Of a stretch of DNA of 64,000 bases, positions 24,371-33,592 are shown one piece after another. The notes under the pieces are model-generated. The model worked only from the letters and a program-made list of their open reading frames with translations. It did not search any database and was not told where the DNA came from. The position numbers and the translations under genes were made by a program. The stretch lies in NCBI GenBank assembly GCA_050699815.1, contig JBOHFT010000001.1, positions 1 to 64,000 on the forward strand. Reading direction: 5' to 3'. This DNA is from GCA-003244245 sp050699815. GTDB lineage: Bacteria > Actinomycetota > Actinomycetes > Mycobacteriales > Pseudonocardiaceae. The stretch's first letter is position 1, and the number at the start of each line of letters is the position of its first letter.

Positions 24371-26074
24371 ATGAGCAGCGGACTTGAGACCCGGCCAGGC
24401 GCCACCACGCTCGATCTCGACGACCTGGTGGAGCTGGCCTGGAGCGGGCAGATCCGGGTCCCGCACTTCCAGCGAGATTTCCGCTGGACGCGCCAAGACG
24501 TCATCCGCCTCTTCGACAGCGTCGTCAAGCGGTATCCGGTCGGCAGCCTGCTGCTCTGGCGGCAGTCGGCGCTGGCCCAGCGGCTTACCCTCGGTGCACT
24601 TCGGATCAATGCACCGCAGGTCGATCAGGCATTATGGGTGGTCGATGGCCAGCAGCGGGTCACGAGCCTTGCCAACGCGCTGCACCCGGACGGGGCGCGG
24701 GATCCCCGGTTCGACCTCGGCTACGACGTGCGGGACGACCGGATCGTGAACCGGCCCGGCACCGACGACCCGTACGTGATCCCGTTGCCCACCCTTTTCG
24801 ACCTGGCCAAGGTGCTGGACTGGTTCGCCACCCACCCCGAGGTCGGCGATTACCGAGGCAAGGCATTCGAGCTCGCCAAGCACTTACGCCAGTTTACGAT
24901 TCCGGCGTACCAGGTGGTGCAGGACGACACGCTCGTGCTGCGCGACATCTTCGACCGGATGAACAACTACGGCAAGCGGCTGAGCCGCGCGGAGATCTTC
25001 TCCGCGCTCACTGCCGGCCGCGAGTCCGACGCCGAGCACATCCTGACCATCGACCAGATCGCTGATCACGTGGGCGAGCAGCTCGGCTTTGGCCGGGTCG
25101 ATGCCGACACGGTGTTGCGGGCCATTCTCGCTCGTCGCGGGCCAGATGTGCATCGCGAGATTCGGCTCGAGTTCGACGACGACAACCGGCGTGGTGACCT
25201 CGAATTCCGCAACGAGGACCGTGACTCCGCGTTCGCCGCCGGCGAGGAGGCGCTGGTCCGGGCCGTGCGCTTGCTGCAGTCGATGGGAGTTCCCCATGTC
25301 GCTCTGCTGGCCTACCGCTACCTCCTCGTGGTGCTGACCAGGGTGTTCGCCCACCATCCCGAACCTGGTCCGGCGAATCTCAGGCTGCTGGGTCGCTGGT
25401 ACTGGCGCGCGGCCGTGCTCGGTCCGGAGATCTTCAAGGGCAGCACTACTGGTGCCGTGCGCATCCTGTGCACGAAGGTCGATCCCGGCGACCTCAGCGG
25501 ATCGGTAAGGGACCTCCTCGACGCGCTTGACGACCACCAGATGAGTCTTCCCGACCTGCGCCGATTCCGGACCAACGAGGCCTCAGCGAAGATCACCCTT
25601 TGCTCCTGGTGGGAACGTGGCCCCCGCAGCCCGGACACCGGCGGTCTGTTCGACCAACCGCAGCTTGCCGAGGCATTGATCGAACGCGGGACCGCCGCGG
25701 ACGCGGTGGCCGTCTTCGTCGCCCGGAGATTCGTCCCTGAGCGCTACCGCCTCTGGGCTGCGAACCGCGTGCTGGTGCCGGTGCTCACCGAGCCCGCGAC
25801 TGAGGTATCAGGGGCGTTCCTGCAACGCCCGTTCGACATGCCCGAGGACACCTGGCAGCAGGTGCTTGACTCTCACTCGATCAGCACTGAGAGCGGGAGC
25901 CAGCTGGCCGCTGGCGACACCGTGGCGTTCCTGCGGTCCCGCCAGGCGGACCTGCAGCACGTGCTCGAATCCTTCCTGCGGCGTAAGTGCGAGTGGGGTT
26001 TCGAGAACACCCCGCCGCTGCACGAGCTGCTCATCGAAGACCTCAATGGCGAGGGCGACGATGACGCTGCGTGA
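24371..26074 (+). CDS. DUF262 domain protein (GmrSD/DndB-like nuclease family)
   Basis: 567 residues from the ATG at 24371; the frame extends upstream but homology begins at LDLDDLVELAWSGQIRVPHFQRDFRWTRQDVIRLFDSV. DUF262 motifs: RVPHFQRDFRW, VGSLLLWR, VDGQQR at about 90-95 (the D-G-Q-R nucleotide/catalytic motif) and FDRMNNYGKRLSRAEIF. The C-terminal half is helical and not recognised; the DUF1524 HNH domain of GmrSD is not seen. DUF262 proteins occur in type IV restriction and other phage-defence systems. It overlaps the HipA-like gene by 14 nt, so the two are coupled. Confidence 0.8.
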   Translation: MSSGLETRPGATTLDLDDLVELAWSGQIRVPHFQRDFRWTRQDVIRLFDSVVKRYPVGSLLLWRQSALAQRLTLGALRINAPQVDQALWVVDGQQRVTSLANALHPDGARDPRFDLGYDVRDDRIVNRPGTDDPYVIPLPTLFDLAKVLDWFATHPEVGDYRGKAFELAKHLRQFTIPAYQVVQDDTLVLRDIFDRMNNYGKRLSRAEIFSALTAGRESDAEHILTIDQIADHVGEQLGFGRVDADTVLRAILARRGPDVHREIRLEFDDDNRRGDLEFRNEDRDSAFAAGEEALVRAVRLLQSMGVPHVALLAYRYLLVVLTRVFAHHPEPGPANLRLLGRWYWRAAVLGPEIFKGSTTGAVRILCTKVDPGDLSGSVRDLLDALDDHQMSLPDLRRFRTNEASAKITLCSWWERGPRSPDTGGLFDQPQLAEALIERGTAADAVAVFVARRFVPERYRLWAANRVLVPVLTEPATEVSGAFLQRPFDMPEDTWQQVLDSHSISTESGSQLAAGDTVAFLRSRQADLQHVLESFLRRKCEWGFENTPPLHELLIEDLNGEGDDDAA

Positions 26075-26564
26075 GATCCAGCACGCCGTGTGGCTGCGCA
26101 GCGATCGGGTGGGCACGCTGGTCCAGCGCGGCGACCACACCCGCTTCGTGTTCTCCGAGAAGTACCTCACCGACCCAGACCGGCCGGTCCTCGGATTGGT
26201 TTTCGAGCAAGACCTTTCCGCTCGGCACGCGGCCGCGCTACGCCTGCCCTGCTGGTTTTCTAACCTGCTTCCCGAGGGTCGGCTACGGGAGTGGATCGCC
26301 GCTGATCGGAAAGTGTCTCCGCAGCGCGAGATGGAGCTGCTCGCGCAGGTTGGGCATGACCTGCCGGGTGCCGTACGGGTGCTGCCCGCGCTGGACGGTG
26401 CGGGCGACGAGATCGAGTGGCTGCCCACACCCCCCGCGGCTCCAGCGGAGCGAGCCGCGCAAGAGCCGGACACCTGGCGCTTCTCGCTGGATCGAATTCT
26501 GCATCGCTTCTGGCAGCCGTTCCTTGCTGCGCCGAGGAGGGGACTCGTGACTCGCGCTGAATGA
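26061..26564 (+). CDS. HipA N-terminal-domain protein lacking the kinase domain
   Basis: 167 residues from the ATG at 26061. The HipA N-subdomain-1 pattern is clear: VWLRSDRVGTLVQRGDHTRFVFSEKYLTDPDRPVLGLVF, LPCWFSNLLPEGRLREWIAAD, LLAQVGHDLPGAVRVLP. In full HipA kinases (about 410 residues) the sequence continues from RFSLAGVQLKFS into the kinase fold; here similarity ends at WRFSL, 30 residues before the stop. It is therefore either a truncated hipA or a deliberate stand-alone domain. It overlaps the DUF262 gene and converges on trxA 9 nt away. Confidence 0.75.
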   Translation: MTLREIQHAVWLRSDRVGTLVQRGDHTRFVFSEKYLTDPDRPVLGLVFEQDLSARHAAALRLPCWFSNLLPEGRLREWIAADRKVSPQREMELLAQVGHDLPGAVRVLPALDGAGDEIEWLPTPPAAPAERAAQEPDTWRFSLDRILHRFWQPFLAAPRRGLVTRAE

Positions 26565-26573
26565 CGTCGGCGA

Positions 26574-26900
26574 TCAGAGGTAGTCGGCCAGATCTTCCAG
26601 CAGTGCCGCTTTGGGCTTGGCACCCACGATCTGCTTGACCGGCTTGCCGCCGGAGAACAGGATCATGGTCGGGATTGACATGATCTGGTAGTTGCGCGGG
26701 GTCTTGGGGTTGGCGTCGATATCCATCTTCGCGATGGTGATCTCCGCGTGCTCCGAGGCGATCTCCTCCAGCACCGGCGCCACCATCTTGCAGGGGCCGC
26801 ACCAGGCCGCCCAGAAGTCCACCAGCACGGGCTTGTCGCTGCCGAGCACGTCGTCGGCGAAAGACTGGTCGGTCACGATCACGGTCGACTTGTCTGCCAT
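26574..26900 (-). CDS. trxA: Thioredoxin
   Basis: 108 residues with the active site WCGPC in VDFWAAWCGPCKMVAPVLEEIA and the cis-proline region SIPTMILFSGG. Cytosolic disulfide reductase working with TrxB. It is downstream of trxB (32-nt gap), a conserved pair near actinobacterial oriC. In most relatives cwlM-type amidase follows trxA towards parB; here the accessory patchwork follows. Confidence 0.97.
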   Translation of the reverse strand: MADKSTVIVTDQSFADDVLGSDKPVLVDFWAAWCGPCKMVAPVLEEIASEHAEITIAKMDIDANPKTPRNYQIMSIPTMILFSGGKPVKQIVGAKPKAALLEDLADYL

Positions 26901-26932
26901 ATCAGCTCCTGTCGGGGTCTGTCAGGGAGGTC

Positions 26933-27916
26933 TCAGGACTGCATGCCGTAGCCACCACCGACGAGCTCGGCGGCCATCTGGGCGCTCGGGGTTTCAGCAT
27001 GCTCGGCGAGCCAGCGCTCGGCGTCGATCGCGGCCGCGCAGCCGGTGCCCGCGGCGGTGACCGCCTGCCGGTACGTGCGGTCCACCAGGTCTCCCGCGGC
27101 AAAGACGCCGTCCACGCTGGTCGCCGTGCCCGGTGCGTTGACCAGCACATAGCCGTCCGGATCGGTCTGCACCTGGCCGCGGACCAGTTCGCTGCGTGGG
27201 TCGTGCCCGACCGCGACGAACATCCCGGTGGCCTCCAGCGTCGAGCCGTCGGACAGCGCCAGGCCGGTGACCCCGCTGTCGCCGAGCACCCGGTCGACGG
27301 TCACCCCGGTGCGCCAGCGGATCTTGTCGTTGTTCCGGGCCCGCTCCAGCATGATCTTCGAGGCGCGGAACTCGTCGCGTCGGTGCACCACGGTCACCGA
27401 CCGCGCGAACCGGGTCAGGAAGGTGGCCTCCTCCATCGCGGAGTCCCCGCCACCGATCACGGTGATGTCCTGATCGCGGAAGAAGAAGCCGTCACAGGTG
27501 GCGCACGAGCTGACGCCGCGGCCGAGCAGCTCCTGCTCTCCTGGCACACCCAGGTAGCGGGCCTGCGCACCCATCGCGAGCACGACCGACCGGGCCAGGT
27601 AGACGGTCTGCTCGACCATGACCCGCTTGACGTCGCCGGTCAGCTCGACCGACGTGACGTCTCTGGACTGCAGTTGCGCACCGAAGCGCTCGGCCTGGGC
27701 GCGGAACTGCTCCATCAGATCCGGGCCCATGATCCCGTCCCGGAATCCCGGGTAGTTCTCCACGTCGGTGGTGGTCATCAAGGCGCCGCCGTACTGGCTG
27801 CCCTCGAAGACCAGTGGCTCCAGCTGGGCACGCCCGGTGTAGATCGCCGCCGTGTAGCCGGCCGGGCCGGAGCCGATGATGATGACGTCCCGGATCTTGT
27901 CGCTCACGTCGGACAC
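26933..27916 (-). CDS. trxB: Thioredoxin reductase
   Basis: 327 residues from the GTG at 27916. FAD motif IIIGSGPAGYTAAIYTGRA, redox CxxC CATCDGFFF, NADPH motif VIGGGDSAMEEATFLTRFA and the C-terminal GVFAAGDLVDRTYRQAVTAAGTGCAAA. Reduces thioredoxin with NADPH. Co-directional with trxA. The sigM gene usually found between murJ and trxB is absent; only 79 bp separate trxB from the pseudokinase gene. Confidence 0.97.
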   Translation of the reverse strand: MSDVSDKIRDVIIIGSGPAGYTAAIYTGRAQLEPLVFEGSQYGGALMTTTDVENYPGFRDGIMGPDLMEQFRAQAERFGAQLQSRDVTSVELTGDVKRVMVEQTVYLARSVVLAMGAQARYLGVPGEQELLGRGVSSCATCDGFFFRDQDITVIGGGDSAMEEATFLTRFARSVTVVHRRDEFRASKIMLERARNNDKIRWRTGVTVDRVLGDSGVTGLALSDGSTLEATGMFVAVGHDPRSELVRGQVQTDPDGYVLVNAPGTATSVDGVFAAGDLVDRTYRQAVTAAGTGCAAAIDAERWLAEHAETPSAQMAAELVGGGYGMQS

Positions 27917-27995
27917 AACACGATCCTACGGACCGATGTTCCCCAGCCGGGTTGGCCGCCCTTCAAGGGCGCCCAACGTCAGCAGTCATCAGTGG

Positions 27996-29534
27996 TCAGG
28001 TGGCGCGGCGCTGGACCCCGACCTCGCTGAGCTTGGACTGGTTGCGGTCCTTGCCGCCGCCCAGACTGGTGATCCACACCAGCAGGTACCGGGTCGGCGG
28101 CCCGGCCCGCAGCGGGATGCGGGTGCTGCCGCGGCCGAGGGTGGCTTTGCCGACCAGGGTGGTCTGGGTCAGTGACGCATTCGGAGACGCAGCGGTGCGG
28201 ATCTCGACCACGGTGCCCGGGCTCGGCGAGATCACGGTCACCAGGGCCGCCGCGGTGGGCTGGTCGAAGCTCAGCATGATGCCGAGCCCCTTTTTGTAGA
28301 CGGGGAACTGCTGGCGGTAGGAGTCGGTGGACCACGCAGTGTTCGGGTTGCCGTCCAGGAGCTTGCCGACGTCCTTCTGATGGTCGGGGCTGCCCAGCCC
28401 GGAGGGGTCGTAGACCGCCGAGTTCTTGACCCGGACCGAGGCGGACAGCGCCGACGGTGCCACCGGTGGCGCCGACTGCGTCGCCGGCGAGGGACCGGCG
28501 ACGACCAGCGGGGTGCCTCCGGCGTTGGCGAACACCGACACGACCTGCAGGCCGGCGTAGCCGAGGATCAGCAGCGTCGTGGCGGCCAGCACCGTCATCG
28601 AGACGCTCAGCTTGATCCGGCGTCGCCGTCGGGCCCGCGCCGGATCAGCCGGCCGACGGCGGCCGGCCGCGCCGAGCAGGTCGAGGTCAGCGGTCGAGGC
28701 GTTGAGCTCAAGCACTTGTTGCACGGCGGCGCCGGTGTGCACGCCGCCGCTGGTGCCGGGACCGGCGAGGCTGCGCAGCGCCAGGGTGGACAGCTCCACC
28801 GGAACCCCGGGCCGCAGCGCCGCCGGGCTGATCGGGGAGCCGTCGGGCCGCAGCGGCGCAGGGGGCAGGCCGCCCGGCCCACCGGGCAGTGGCCAGTACC
28901 CAGTGAGCAGCAGGTACAGCATCGCGCCCAGGCCGCGGACGTCGTCTCGGGACCCGGTCGTGGGGGGTGGGCCCGGGAAGGCGAATCGGGCCTGCCAATC
29001 CGGGGTCACCCTGATCCGGCCCGGGTGGTCGCAGCCGAGGACCAGACCGGCGTTGTGTGCCGCGTCGACCGCGCCGGCCAGCGGGACCAGGACGCTGGCC
29101 GCCACCGATGGCGGCGGCAGCCCGCCGCCGAGGAGCTCGACGAGGGCACGGCCCGGGGTCCACTCGGCGACCACGATCGCCACGGCTGAGCCGTCCCCGC
29201 TGTCGGGCTCCAGCACATCCAGCACCCGCGCCGCACCCGCAGTCTCCAGCCGGGCGCAGCGCAGCGCCCGCCCGACCGCCGACCGGATCAGCTCGGCCCC
29301 CCCGGGATCGTGCGGTGCTGCGATGAACAAGGTCAGCGCGACGTCACGGTCTAGCAGCAGGTCGCGGCCGTGCCACAGCCGGACGGCGCAGCGGTCGTCG
29401 CGGCCGACCTCGGCCAGCAGGCGGTACCGGCCCGGCTCGACGATCGCACCCGGGGTCAGCCACAGCGGGTGTGGTCCTCTCCCCGTCGAGTCCGCGCTCA
29501 CCGGCCCTGTCATCTCTCCCGCATGCTCCGCCAT
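27996..29534 (-). CDS. Membrane-anchored protein kinase-like protein (MviN-associated pseudokinase)
   Basis: 512 residues from the ATG at 29534. Residues about 20-280 resemble a serine/threonine kinase fold (YRLLAEVGRDDRCAVRLWHGRDLLLDRDVALTLF; DVRGLGAMLYLLLTGYWPLPG) but the HRD catalytic and DFG motifs are not recognisable, so it is probably a pseudokinase. One transmembrane segment (LSVSMTVLAATTLLILGYAG) follows a very basic stretch, then an extracytoplasmic beta-rich domain (DGNPNTAWSTDSY) of F5/8-type appearance. In mycobacteria the equivalent module is fused to MviN and controls lipid II flipping through FhaA; here it is the separate gene after murJ. Confidence 0.8.
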   Translation of the reverse strand: MAEHAGEMTGPVSADSTGRGPHPLWLTPGAIVEPGRYRLLAEVGRDDRCAVRLWHGRDLLLDRDVALTLFIAAPHDPGGAELIRSAVGRALRCARLETAGAARVLDVLEPDSGDGSAVAIVVAEWTPGRALVELLGGGLPPPSVAASVLVPLAGAVDAAHNAGLVLGCDHPGRIRVTPDWQARFAFPGPPPTTGSRDDVRGLGAMLYLLLTGYWPLPGGPGGLPPAPLRPDGSPISPAALRPGVPVELSTLALRSLAGPGTSGGVHTGAAVQQVLELNASTADLDLLGAAGRRRPADPARARRRRRIKLSVSMTVLAATTLLILGYAGLQVVSVFANAGGTPLVVAGPSPATQSAPPVAPSALSASVRVKNSAVYDPSGLGSPDHQKDVGKLLDGNPNTAWSTDSYRQQFPVYKKGLGIMLSFDQPTAAALVTVISPSPGTVVEIRTAASPNASLTQTTLVGKATLGRGSTRIPLRAGPPTRYLLVWITSLGGGKDRNQSKLSEVGVQRRAT

Positions 29535-29657
29535 CAAGCCCCACCCTCGACGTAACACCACGGAGCAACATCCCGGCGCAGCACCACGGAGTAACAGCCC
29601 AGACCACAACACAGAAGCCAATGACCGAGTCTACGGCTCTCGGGCGCCATCCGGCGG

Positions 29658-31292
29658 CTATCCGGGCGGTTCACGGCGGGTCGAACGGGTCGAACGGGCG
29701 CTGGAGATCGCCTCGGTGAGCTCTGGGGTGCGCAGGGCAAGCAGGGCGCCCCCCATCACCACGCCGACGGCCACCGTGGTGAGCACCAGGTCCAGCCAGG
29801 CTCCACCCACTCCGCCGAGGTCGACCAGGGCCCGCACCCCGAGCACCGCGCCCACCGCAGGCACTGCCGCCAGCAGGCACTGTGCCAGGGTGATCAGGGT
29901 GCGCCTGGTCTCCACCCGGCCCAGCCGCCGGCGCAGCCACGCCTGCCCGACGATGGCGCCCAGCACGCAGGACAGCGAGTGGACGGCGGTGAGCCCCAGC
30001 ACGACATCGGCGCCGTCGAGCACGACAGGGCAGGCCAGCAGCAGCGGCAGCTTCACCGCCACCATCACCGCGTTGATCATTGTCGGGGTGCGGGCGTCGG
30101 CCATCGAGTAGAACACCCGCAGCTGCAGCATCGTGATCGCATACGGCACCAGGCCGAAGGCGGAGATCGCGAGCGCAGCACCCAGGCGCTCGGCATCGCT
30201 GCCTGCTTTGCCCAGCGAGAACAGCGCGACCCCGATCTGCTCCCCGGCCAGGGTGAAGATCACGGCGATCGGCACCAGCAGCACGGTGAGGTAGCGGCTG
30301 CCCAGTGACAGGTCGTGCACCACCCCGCGCCAGTCGGAGTCGGCCGCCGCCCGGCTCATCCGCGGCATGATCGCGGTGAGCAGGGAGTAGCCGAGTACGC
30401 CGTAGGGCAGCTGCAGCAGCAGCCAGACCAGGCTGTAGATCACCACCCCGCCCGGGTCGCCCTGGGCCGCCGACCGGGTGGTGATCACGAAGCCGAGCTG
30501 GCCGACCAGGACGTAGAGCACGAACCAGGCGGCCATCCCGCCGGCCTGGGTCAGCCGGGGGTCCCAGCCCCAGCGCCAGCCGAAGTGAAAGCCGGCCCGG
30601 CGTAGCCCGGGCAGCTGCACCAGCGCCTGCGCGATGATGCCCGCGGTCGTGCCCAGGCCCAGGACCAGCAGTTTCGGGTCACTCATCCGGGCCGGGCTGA
30701 TCGTGATCTCGCCTGGCACCAGGGCGTAGACCCCCAGGAACACCAGCACGATGACGTTGTTGAGCACCGGTGCCCAGGTCGGCGGGCCGAAGCTGCTGCG
30801 GGCGTTGAGGATGGCGCCGAACAGCCCCGACAGGCCGTAGAACAGGATCTGCGGCAGCAGCAGGTAGCCGAGCACCGCGGCCAGCTGCGGGTTGGCACCC
30901 GCGCTGTCGCCGAGCAGCAGCGCGGCGAGAAACGGTGCCGCGGCGACGGCGGCCACCGTGGCCACCCCGAGGGTCACGCAGGCGACGGTGACCAGCCGCT
31001 GCAGGTAGGCCTCGCCCTGGTCGGCGTCCTCCTTGGCGGCGCGCACCAGCAGCGGCACCACGACGCTGGTCAGCACCCCGCCGAGCAGCAGCTCGTAGAG
31101 CATCGCCGGCAGCGTGTTGGCGACCGTGTAGGCGTCGTTGACCACGCCCAGCCCGAGCACGGCGGCGAGCCCGAGCTGGCGGATGAACCCGGTGAACCGG
31201 CTGACCAGGGTGGCGACCGCCATCGTGCGGGTGGCCGCGGCCACCGAGTACCGGGACCGCGGGTGTGCGTGGTTCGCGGTGTCCAACGTCAC
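29658..31292 (-). CDS. murJ: Lipid II flippase MurJ (MviN)
   Basis: 544 residues from the GTG at 31292, overlapping the DUF6049 stop by 4 nt. About 14 hydrophobic segments of the MATE/MOP family; N-terminal RTMAVATLVSRFTGFIRQLGLAAVLGLG with the conserved Arg residues, and later PYGVLGYSLLTAIMPRMSRAA and RVFYSMADARTPTMI. It flips lipid II across the membrane for peptidoglycan synthesis. Usual length for actinobacterial MurJ lacking the fused pseudokinase region, which is encoded downstream. Confidence 0.95.
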   Translation of the reverse strand: MTLDTANHAHPRSRYSVAAATRTMAVATLVSRFTGFIRQLGLAAVLGLGVVNDAYTVANTLPAMLYELLLGGVLTSVVVPLLVRAAKEDADQGEAYLQRLVTVACVTLGVATVAAVAAAPFLAALLLGDSAGANPQLAAVLGYLLLPQILFYGLSGLFGAILNARSSFGPPTWAPVLNNVIVLVFLGVYALVPGEITISPARMSDPKLLVLGLGTTAGIIAQALVQLPGLRRAGFHFGWRWGWDPRLTQAGGMAAWFVLYVLVGQLGFVITTRSAAQGDPGGVVIYSLVWLLLQLPYGVLGYSLLTAIMPRMSRAAADSDWRGVVHDLSLGSRYLTVLLVPIAVIFTLAGEQIGVALFSLGKAGSDAERLGAALAISAFGLVPYAITMLQLRVFYSMADARTPTMINAVMVAVKLPLLLACPVVLDGADVVLGLTAVHSLSCVLGAIVGQAWLRRRLGRVETRRTLITLAQCLLAAVPAVGAVLGVRALVDLGGVGGAWLDLVLTTVAVGVVMGGALLALRTPELTEAISSARSTRSTRREPPG

Positions 31293-33520
31293 CTGGCTTC
31301 CCGTGCTCTGCGCCGTCGGCGCACGAATCCGCGGGCCACCAGCAGGATCAGCGCCGCACCGGCGCCCGTGGTGAGCGCGACAGTAACGGTGCCGAACGCG
31401 GTGGAGCGCAACTGCAGGGTGCTCGGCTCGCCCAGCGGGGTGCCACCCGGGGTGCCCAGCCGGGCATCGACGCTGAACTGACCGGTCCGGCTCACCTGCG
31501 CTGGGATGACGAACTGGCGGGTACTGCGGGCCGGCACCAGCTGCAGCCCGACCGCCCCGGTGCGCAGCCCGGCGGTGTCGGACAGGCTCAGCCGGACCTG
31601 CACACCGACCGGCAGCTCGTTGCTCACGGTGATCAGCAGCGGGGAGTCCGACGCCGCCAGGCTGTAGGGGCCGGGCGACTGCACGATCCGCACCGAGCGG
31701 CGCAGCTCGTCGAGCCGGCTGTGCAGCTCCCCGGTCACCAGCACGGCCCGGTCCGGCTGGGTGCGCCAGGCCGAGGACACCCCCCGCAGCAGCCCCAGCC
31801 GCAGCGGATTAAGCAGATCGACCGGTTCGAGGTTCGTGGTGGCATCCACGACGGTGGCCATCTGCAGGTCCCGCAGGACGTCACGGTCGCGCTCGACGTC
31901 GGCGGTGATGGTGTGCGGGATCTCCTGCGCGCTGGCCTGCGGCGGGTAAGCCACCGCCGCAGCGGGACCGGCGGGACGGGTGGCGGACAGCGTCGGCAGG
32001 TCGCGCGGGACGACGAAGCCGGCTTCCAGCAGCTGCCGGGCGGTGCTCAGCAGCGCGGTGGCCTCAGTGCCCCGCGCCTGCCAGCGGCGCGGCGGGACCA
32101 GCAGCACCGGCCGGCGGCCCGGGTCGATCGCGGCGCGGTAGACCAGGGCACCGAGCCCATCCTGGGCGGCCAGCGGGCCGGCGTCGCGGCCGGGCTGTTC
32201 CGGGTCGGCAGCCAGCGCGCTGGTCAGCAGGGGGTCGATGAGCAGGCCGGCGCCGCGGCTGCCCTGGGGGCTGGGTGCCGGTGATCGGGCCGCTGGCAGG
32301 CTGACGACGTCGTCGGCGAGCGGCGCAGCGGACACCCCGCGGGTGTCCAGCAGGACAGCGCGGATCTCCAGGGCGGTGAGGTCGGTCAGGGTGCGCTCGT
32401 CGAGCACCCCGCCCGCGGGCCAGCTCACCCCGGTCAGTGGCTGCACCCCGAGCAGGTCGCTCACCAGGCGGGCACCGGTGCTGATGGCCAGGGCCGTCAG
32501 GTCGGTGAGCCCGGCCCGGGACAGCGCCACCAGGTCGGGATCGGCGTAGGGCAGCGCCAGCACGCAGCGGCCCTGGACAGCGCTGCGCAGCCGATCAAGC
32601 CAGCTCTGGGCGTCCCGCGCGCCGGTGCCCGCACGCAGCCCGCCGGGGTGCACCACCCGGTAGCCGCGGCTCATCCCGTCGACCGTCTCGAGCAGCGCCG
32701 GGTCGATCGCCACGCAGACGGCCGCCGCCAGCGGCGATCCCGGCGGGACCACCTGCTCGAGCGCGCCGAGCACCCCGTCCAGCCGCCCGCCGGCCGCGAT
32801 ATCCGCGGCCACCGGATCCGCTGCGGCGCGGTCACCGCGGATCAGGATCGGCTCACCGGGACCGGTGGGCAGCCGCGCCGGTTCCGCGGCCAGTGGCCAC
32901 ACCACGGTCAGCGGAGCCGGCCGCACCGGCTGGCCCAGCACCGGTCCAGCCGGCCCGCCGGGCGCGGCGGGCGGTATCCCGAGCACCGGCAGCAGCAGCG
33001 GGACCGACGCCAGCCGCGCGGTGTCACCGAAGTCCGGTTTGCCGTTGAGGTTGACCAGCAGCGGGTACACGCCCGGTTCGTTGATCTGCAGCGACTCCAG
33101 CTCGGCCCCACCGCGCAGCGCAACCTCCAGCTGGAACGGGCTGCTCTGGCCCGGTGCGAGGTCGCCTTCCACCGGCTGGAACCGGGTGACATGAGGCGCT
33201 TCGGGAACGCTGGTGGTGGCCCGGACGGCGGCCTGCTCGGAGTTCACCGGCTCGTCGCGCTGCAGCCGGACCCCGAGCCTGGTGATGACCCGGTCCCCGA
33301 CGTTGACCACCCGGCCGGTGACCCTGAGCACCGGCGGGCTGGCGGCGGTGACCACCCGGGGGGACAGCTCCGCCAACTCGAGCACCGCCAGCATGCTCGC
33401 CTGGGATTGATCAGTGTGGAGTTGCGTTGCGGACAGCGCCACCGGGGCGGCGCCGGGTGCCAGCAACGCCAGCACCGCCACCAGCAGGGCTGCGGCGAGC
33501 AGGTGGACCCGGCATCTCAC
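31289..33520 (-). CDS. DUF6049 family secreted/membrane protein
   Basis: 743 residues. A cleavable-looking signal peptide (MRCRVHLLAAALLVAVLALLAPGAAPVALS), a long Ala/Leu/Pro-rich extracytoplasmic part, and a C-terminal membrane anchor (GAGAALILLVARGFVRRRRRAREAR) with a basic tail. This family sits between murJ and the Nudix gene throughout actinobacteria and is likely linked to envelope assembly; its biochemical role is unknown. Overlaps murJ, so murJ translation is coupled. A 15-bp tandem repeat array sits directly upstream of its start. Confidence 0.9.
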   Translation of the reverse strand: MRCRVHLLAAALLVAVLALLAPGAAPVALSATQLHTDQSQASMLAVLELAELSPRVVTAASPPVLRVTGRVVNVGDRVITRLGVRLQRDEPVNSEQAAVRATTSVPEAPHVTRFQPVEGDLAPGQSSPFQLEVALRGGAELESLQINEPGVYPLLVNLNGKPDFGDTARLASVPLLLPVLGIPPAAPGGPAGPVLGQPVRPAPLTVVWPLAAEPARLPTGPGEPILIRGDRAAADPVAADIAAGGRLDGVLGALEQVVPPGSPLAAAVCVAIDPALLETVDGMSRGYRVVHPGGLRAGTGARDAQSWLDRLRSAVQGRCVLALPYADPDLVALSRAGLTDLTALAISTGARLVSDLLGVQPLTGVSWPAGGVLDERTLTDLTALEIRAVLLDTRGVSAAPLADDVVSLPAARSPAPSPQGSRGAGLLIDPLLTSALAADPEQPGRDAGPLAAQDGLGALVYRAAIDPGRRPVLLVPPRRWQARGTEATALLSTARQLLEAGFVVPRDLPTLSATRPAGPAAAVAYPPQASAQEIPHTITADVERDRDVLRDLQMATVVDATTNLEPVDLLNPLRLGLLRGVSSAWRTQPDRAVLVTGELHSRLDELRRSVRIVQSPGPYSLAASDSPLLITVSNELPVGVQVRLSLSDTAGLRTGAVGLQLVPARSTRQFVIPAQVSRTGQFSVDARLGTPGGTPLGEPSTLQLRSTAFGTVTVALTTGAGAALILLVARGFVRRRRRAREAR

Positions 33521-33527
33521 GCGGGGC

Positions 33528-33587
33528 GCCTCATGCCCAGGTGCCTCATGCCCAGGTGCCTCATGCCCAGGTGCCTCATGCCCAGGT
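33528..33587. repeat. Four-copy 15-bp tandem repeat
   Basis: GCCTCATGCCCAGGT repeated four times without change (33528-33542, 33543-33557, 33558-33572, 33573-33587), followed by a partial unit. It fills the gap between the Nudix stop and the DUF6049 start, where the ribosome binding site and possibly a promoter of the DUF6049-murJ unit would lie. Confidence 0.95.
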
Positions 33588-33592
33588 GCCCC

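Noticed and set aside
33521..33592. Tandem 15-bp units considered as a CRISPR array
   Set aside because: Units are contiguous without spacers; a VNTR-type repeat.
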